Of a stretch of DNA of 13,135 nucleotides, positions 12,789 to 13,135 are shown piece by piece. The stretch's first letter is position 1; every line of letters begins with the position of its first letter. The translations under genes and the position numbers were made by a program. The DNA is taken from positions 1-13,135 of the forward strand of contig PXDL01000391.1 of assembly GCA_003566395.1 (NCBI GenBank), given 5' to 3'. This stretch comes from Balneolia bacterium (GTDB lineage: Bacteria > Bacteroidota > Rhodothermia > Balneolales > Cyclonatronaceae). Below the pieces are notes generated by a model, which did no database searches, was not told the DNA's origin, and saw only the letters and a list, made by a program, of their open reading frames with translations.

Positions 12789-13000
12789 AAAGGCTGACTG
12801 TCATTTTGTTTAACCTGCTCTACGCGCAATTCTGCTTTTTCAAGAATTTCGCTGCAGTGCCTGGAAAGTTTAATCCCCTCTTCAAACTGCTTCACAGATT
12901 CCTGAAGTGAAAGCTCGGAACCTTCCAGATTGCTGACAATCTCTTCGAGTTTTCCAAGTGCTTCTTCGAATGTCAGTTCGCTGCCGGTTGTCTTACTCAT
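12785..13000 (-). CDS. xseB: Exodeoxyribonuclease VII small subunit
   Basis: This 71-residue protein is XseB, the small subunit that joins XseA to form exonuclease VII, which cuts single-stranded DNA from both ends into oligonucleotides. The family pattern TFEEALGKLEEIVSNLEGSELSLQESVKQFEEG (about 10-42) is complete, followed by KLSRHCSEILEKAELRVE (44-61). It should form two antiparallel helices. The ATG at 12998-13000 follows an A-run with no Shine-Dalgarno. xseA, often directly upstream, cannot be within the remaining 135 bp, so xseB here leads an operon with dxs, or xseA lies beyond the edge. The overlap with dxs is ATGA. Confidence 0.94.
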   Translation of the reverse strand: MSKTTGSELTFEEALGKLEEIVSNLEGSELSLQESVKQFEEGIKLSRHCSEILEKAELRVEQVKQNDSQPL

Positions 13001-13135
13001 ATTTTTTTTGTTGATGTATAACAGGCAACTAAAGTAAAGCTTTGTGAAAAAAGAATCACCATCTAATCATCACCGATACAACCAAACCAAAACGTGCATC
13101 GTTCGGGAGCTTTTTTTTGAACCATCATTCAGAGC
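13001..13135. other. Upstream region of xseB-dxs at window edge
   Basis: These 135 bp contain no gene fragment that I can support on either strand. On the minus strand TACTTTAG (13031-13038) is one base from TAnnTTTG and could be part of the xseB-dxs promoter, but no partner box is clear. Confidence 0.3.

Noticed and set aside
12132..12797. Long plus-strand open frame (221 codons) opposite dxs
   Set aside because: A shadow of dxs, with no family features.
13090..13121. AACG-CGTT hairpin followed by eight T residues, resembling a plus-strand terminator
   Set aside because: The stem is 4 bp, the T-run is separated from it by seven bases, and no plus-strand gene lies upstream.

Overview
This window reads as chromosomal DNA from a moderate-GC member of the Bacteroidota/Balneolota/Rhodothermota group. 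This is an inference from three things. Most genes lack a Shine-Dalgarno sequence. A few upstream regions carry boxes resembling the TAnnTTTG -7 element of that group. Several proteins have the flavour of the group, such as the WFGG-ending Y1-transposase relative, the WbqC-like protein and the lipoprotein. Species cannot be told from the sequence alone.

Layout, left to right. (1) 1-548 (+): the C-terminal half of a sensor histidine kinase, cut by the window edge. (2) 654-1949 (+): guanine deaminase, guaD, with a small inverted repeat just ahead of it. (3) 1986-2897 (-): the redox chaperone Hsp33 (hslO), convergent with guaD. (4) 2898-3862: about 960 bp without a convincing gene. It holds one copy of a dispersed repeat (copy A), several hairpins, a possible decayed helix-turn-helix remnant and a good minus-strand terminator. 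(5) 3863-5074 (-): a THUMP/RlmL-like methyltransferase homologue whose AdoMet and catalytic motifs are degenerate. (6) 5475-7190 (+): recJ, preceded by a 400-bp divergent intergenic region with a perfect 16-bp palindrome. (7) 7289-7780 (+): dps, with the one textbook Shine-Dalgarno in the window. (8) 7859-7932 (+): tRNA-Pro(GGG) and its terminator. (9) 8326-9192 (+): a lipoprotein with a long Glu-rich tail. (10) 9221-9335: copy B of the dispersed repeat, in the opposite orientation to copy A. (11) 9408-9962 (-): a short Y1/RAYT-type transposase relative that has lost its HUH histidines, followed by its own terminator. (12) 10165-10857 (+): a WbqC-like protein. (13) 13000-10854 (-): xseB-dxs, joined by an ATGA overlap. 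The dxs stop codon shares TTAA with the stop of the WbqC-like gene.

Most of the content is housekeeping: purine salvage, protein and DNA stress protection (Hsp33, RecJ, Dps, XseB), isoprenoid precursor synthesis (Dxs) and one tRNA. I see no phage, CRISPR array, complete insertion sequence or defence island. The parts that stand out are the two proteins that keep a family fold but appear to have lost catalytic residues (3863-5074 and 9408-9962), the dispersed repeat pair at 3206-3366 and 9221-9335 (copy B lies next to the Y1-like gene), and a possible small RNA ending at about 3604 on the minus strand.
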